Source: a bacterium UBP6_UBA1209 (lineage in GTDB: Bacteria; UBP6; UBA1177). Taken from it: a DNA stretch of 14,736 bases. Position numbers and translations under genes: made by a program. Below, one piece after another: positions 12,968 through 14,736 of the stretch. The stretch's first letter is position 1, and the number at the start of each line of letters is the position of its first letter. Under the pieces are notes generated by a model. It worked only from the letters and a program-made list of their open reading frames with translations, had not been told where the DNA came from and did no database searches. The stretch lies in NCBI GenBank assembly GCA_002309575.1, contig DBXP01000037.1, positions 14,254 through 28,989 on the forward strand. Direction: 5' to 3'.

Positions 12968-14549
12968 TTTTCTCCTCCCCCTCAGAGTTCAGGAAGTTGT
13001 TTATAATCTTGATTTCGTCCTGAGAAAGGTCGAAAAGCTGGAAAATATAGCCGTCAAGCTGCTCGCGCTTTTCGATTATCTCCTTTTTGAAATCCGCCTC
13101 CTGACCGCTGAAAAAAATCATATCAAGATAGAGTTCGCGGATCTCTTTTACGAGATTGACGATGATATCCTGCGTCAGTTTATTGCAGACAACAAAGGGG
13201 ATCTGGCTGAAATTCCGTTTCAGGAACTTGTTGTGGTGAGGGAATTTGACCCTGTAGTAAAACTCGATCAGCCTGGAGTTGAGATAGCCTTCCGAGTAGA
13301 AGAGACCGACATCCGCAGAACGCGGAAAAATCGCCGCTACATCATTGAAAAAATATAGGTTTGACGAATCGAAGGCAAATACCGGCTTGACCGAAAGGTA
13401 CTTCATCAGGAGCTTTTCGTGCTCGAAGTTGGATGAAGCCGGGATCTGAAAAAAATCGTCGTTATTGACCAGGATATACTGATTCGCACGCGGCATCTGG
13501 AAGGGTTCGATCGCCTTTGACGAGACAAGCGGCTGAAACTCCTTGCCGAGCCTCATCGACTCTATCCGCGGTCTGGATGTGCCTTTCTGGAACATTCCGA
13601 GGAAAAATTTGAAGTACTGCCCGCAGTTTCCGGTGGCAAGCGACTCGATTTTTGAAACGAGCCCGAGCTCTTCCGCCGTGATCTTATCTTCAAAGGTGAA
13701 GAGGTGATTCGACTTGAGCATATTCTGCTCGACCGAAAGCGTCTTGCTGTTCGTGCAGTCGCGGATAACGACATTCGACGCAGCATCGAAGGCACTCTTC
13801 TTCTCCAGCCTGATAGTCAGGAAACTCTCGTGGCGGTTCACCTCAAGCGGCGCGAAAATCGAATAGAGCAGAGCCTTTTCGCGCTTTGTGACAAGGCTAG
13901 AGATAAAGATTTTCTTTACTGAGAGCCAGAGCGAACCGTCGGGCTTCAAAAGTCCGGCGACAGCATCGAAATATGCCTTTTCAGGGAAGGGGCGCAGATA
14001 GGCGTCGTCAACGGCGAAATCGTATACCGAAGACTGGATCACCTGCGCAGGGATATCGTCGTCGATCAGATCGAAAATCGTTGTCTGGAGCTCCATTTTC
14101 GGGGTCGCGCTCTTCGGCAGGAAGTAAAAAGAGACATTCGCAAAAGGAAGCTCGCCGCCGCGTGCGCCGCAGAAGCCTATTGTCAGCTCGATTTTTTTTT
14201 CAAGCTCGTAAGGCAGGACGACCGTATCGGAAAGCAGGAGCAGGGATGCCCTCTGCGGAAGCTTCAGATCCGTGAGCTCGAACACATGCTCTTCGGGCAG
14301 GGAGAGGATCTTCGAAATGGAAAGCGAATCCAGAAAGTCGCGGGAAAACCTGTCGGAAAGCTCGCAGTTGATTGCCGAAAAGTCAGCCTTGGAAATACCG
14401 GCAAGCGTATCGGCCGCAGGCCTTTTTTGCGAAACAAAGAGGTTGAATTTGTTGAGCAGAAACGAATAAGGATCTGCTTTTAGTTTCTTTTTGTCAATGA
14501 TTTCAACAATTTCCTTGAAAACCTTTACAAGACGTTTTCTTTTATCCAT
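12957..14549 (-). CDS. TaqI/type IIG N6-methyltransferase-like protein lacking visible catalytic motifs
   Basis: The 530-residue product resembles the C-terminal part of Eco57I/TaqI-like N6-adenine methyltransferases. Residues about 195-250 (GLLKPDGSLWLSV, then REKALLYSIF and ESFLTIRLEKK) resemble the last strands of the methyltransferase fold. Residues about 290-475 resemble a TaqI-C-like DNA-specificity domain, with GYLNSRLIEFYYR (421-433) and FLKRNFSQIPF (442-452). The tail REQLDGYIFQLFDLSQDEI (495-513) matches the usual ending of these enzymes. No NPPY-type catalytic motif or FxGxG/DPACGSG-type cofactor motif is seen in the N-terminal 190 residues, so methylation is unlikely. It may bind DNA or protein without modifying it. 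It is the first gene of an operon with the response regulator (11-base overlap) and histidine kinase, behind its own promoter. No restriction subunit is nearby. The family assignment is by eye and moderately sure; the function is unknown. Confidence 0.6.
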   Translation of the reverse strand: MDKRKRLVKVFKEIVEIIDKKKLKADPYSFLLNKFNLFVSQKRPAADTLAGISKADFSAINCELSDRFSRDFLDSLSISKILSLPEEHVFELTDLKLPQRASLLLLSDTVVLPYELEKKIELTIGFCGARGGELPFANVSFYFLPKSATPKMELQTTIFDLIDDDIPAQVIQSSVYDFAVDDAYLRPFPEKAYFDAVAGLLKPDGSLWLSVKKIFISSLVTKREKALLYSIFAPLEVNRHESFLTIRLEKKSAFDAASNVVIRDCTNSKTLSVEQNMLKSNHLFTFEDKITAEELGLVSKIESLATGNCGQYFKFFLGMFQKGTSRPRIESMRLGKEFQPLVSSKAIEPFQMPRANQYILVNNDDFFQIPASSNFEHEKLLMKYLSVKPVFAFDSSNLYFFNDVAAIFPRSADVGLFYSEGYLNSRLIEFYYRVKFPHHNKFLKRNFSQIPFVVCNKLTQDIIVNLVKEIRELYLDMIFFSGQEADFKKEIIEKREQLDGYIFQLFDLSQDEIKIINNFLNSEGEEKNEQ

Positions 14550-14578
14550 TTTTTACCGCCCAAAAAAGTTCGATAAAT

Positions 14579-14607
14579 ATATTATGGATATGAAACTTTA
14601 AAATCAA
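14579..14607 (-). promoter_or_regulatory. Sigma-70-type promoter of the methyltransferase-like/two-component operon
   Basis: On the minus strand TTGATT (14602-14607) is followed after 17 bases by TAATAT (14579-14584), each matching consensus at four of six positions, in an AT-rich stretch. Transcription would start near 14572, about 22 bases before the ATG at 14549. It lies just downstream of a strong terminator, so the operon starts fresh here. Confidence 0.5.
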
Positions 14608-14629
14608 GGAGAGTGGAAAATTTCGGAGC

Positions 14630-14655
14630 AAAAAAAAGGGCGCCGAAGCGCCCTT
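14630..14655 (-). terminator. Intrinsic terminator of the right-edge gene
   Basis: Read on the minus strand, GGGCGC-TTCG-GCGCCC is a perfect six-pair GC stem with a UUCG tetraloop, extended by two A-U pairs and followed by an uninterrupted run of eight T. It is oriented for the gene ending at 14688. On the plus strand no T-run follows, so it works in one direction only. Confidence 0.93.
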
Positions 14656-14687
14656 GAAAAAGTTAAGCGGTTAAACCGTCGTGATAA

Positions 14688-14736
14688 CTACTCATTGTCT
14701 CCGTCTGGTTCCGGAGTTACGTCTTCGTCAGCAGCG
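14688..14736 (-). CDS. C-terminus of an acidic protein (5' end outside window)
   Basis: Only the last 15 codons and the TAG stop are visible, reading AADEDVTPEPDGDNE. The frame is chosen because it ends at a stop 33 bases before a strong intrinsic terminator on the same strand and its composition matches the Asp/Glu/Pro-rich segments of other proteins here. It could be the tail of a secreted or lipoprotein-type product. No function can be assigned. Confidence 0.6.
   Translation of the reverse strand, partial: AADEDVTPEPDGDNE

Overview
The window looks like the chromosome of a Gram-negative, diderm bacterium. It encodes a LolC/LolE-type lipoprotein-release permease, a TonB-dependent outer-membrane receptor under a cobalamin riboswitch, and several lipoproteins with long Asp/Thr/Pro-rich tethers. 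It also encodes a Ser/Thr kinase with PEGA-like sensor domains and a sigma-54-type two-component system. This mix, with tethers built on D-T-G-D-T-T motifs, fits myxobacteria-like (former deltaproteobacterial) lineages. That placement is inferred from gene content only.

Layout, left to right. (1) 1-2053, minus strand: a LolC/E permease, then a lipoprotein (cut by the left edge) with eleven 21-bp coding repeats and the start of a DUF1566-like domain. A promoter at 2079-2107 shows that the permease starts at a TTG at 2053. (2) 2161-4396, plus strand: a compact cobalamin riboswitch followed by a BtuB-like receptor, the only plus-strand gene. (3) 4403-7439, minus strand: two tandem lipoprotein serpins, clearly duplicates, with matching promoters and leaders but different reactive-centre loops. 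(4) 7559-9475, minus strand: a membrane Ser/Thr kinase with PEGA-like repeats and its own promoter. (5) 9583-14549, minus strand: a three-gene overlapping operon with a promoter at 14579-14607. It encodes a protein resembling the specificity half of a type IIG/TaqI-like N6-adenine methyltransferase with no visible catalytic motif, then an NtrC-family response regulator, then a multi-spanning histidine kinase. (6) 14630-14736, minus strand: a textbook intrinsic terminator behind the acidic C-terminus of a gene cut by the right edge.

How the parts may work together. The permease, lipoproteins and receptor all concern the cell envelope. The serpins would be anchored outside the cytoplasm as protease inhibitors on flexible tethers. 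The two most unusual items are the serpin pair (a conserved scaffold with swapped inhibitory loops, patchy gene-conversion-like identity, and a shared upstream element overlapping the kinase tail) and the methyltransferase-like protein translationally coupled to a two-component system. No CRISPR array, transposase, tRNA or rRNA gene was seen. No gene-free stretch exceeds 300 bases; the longest is 2054-2284, which holds the lolC/E promoter and the riboswitch.
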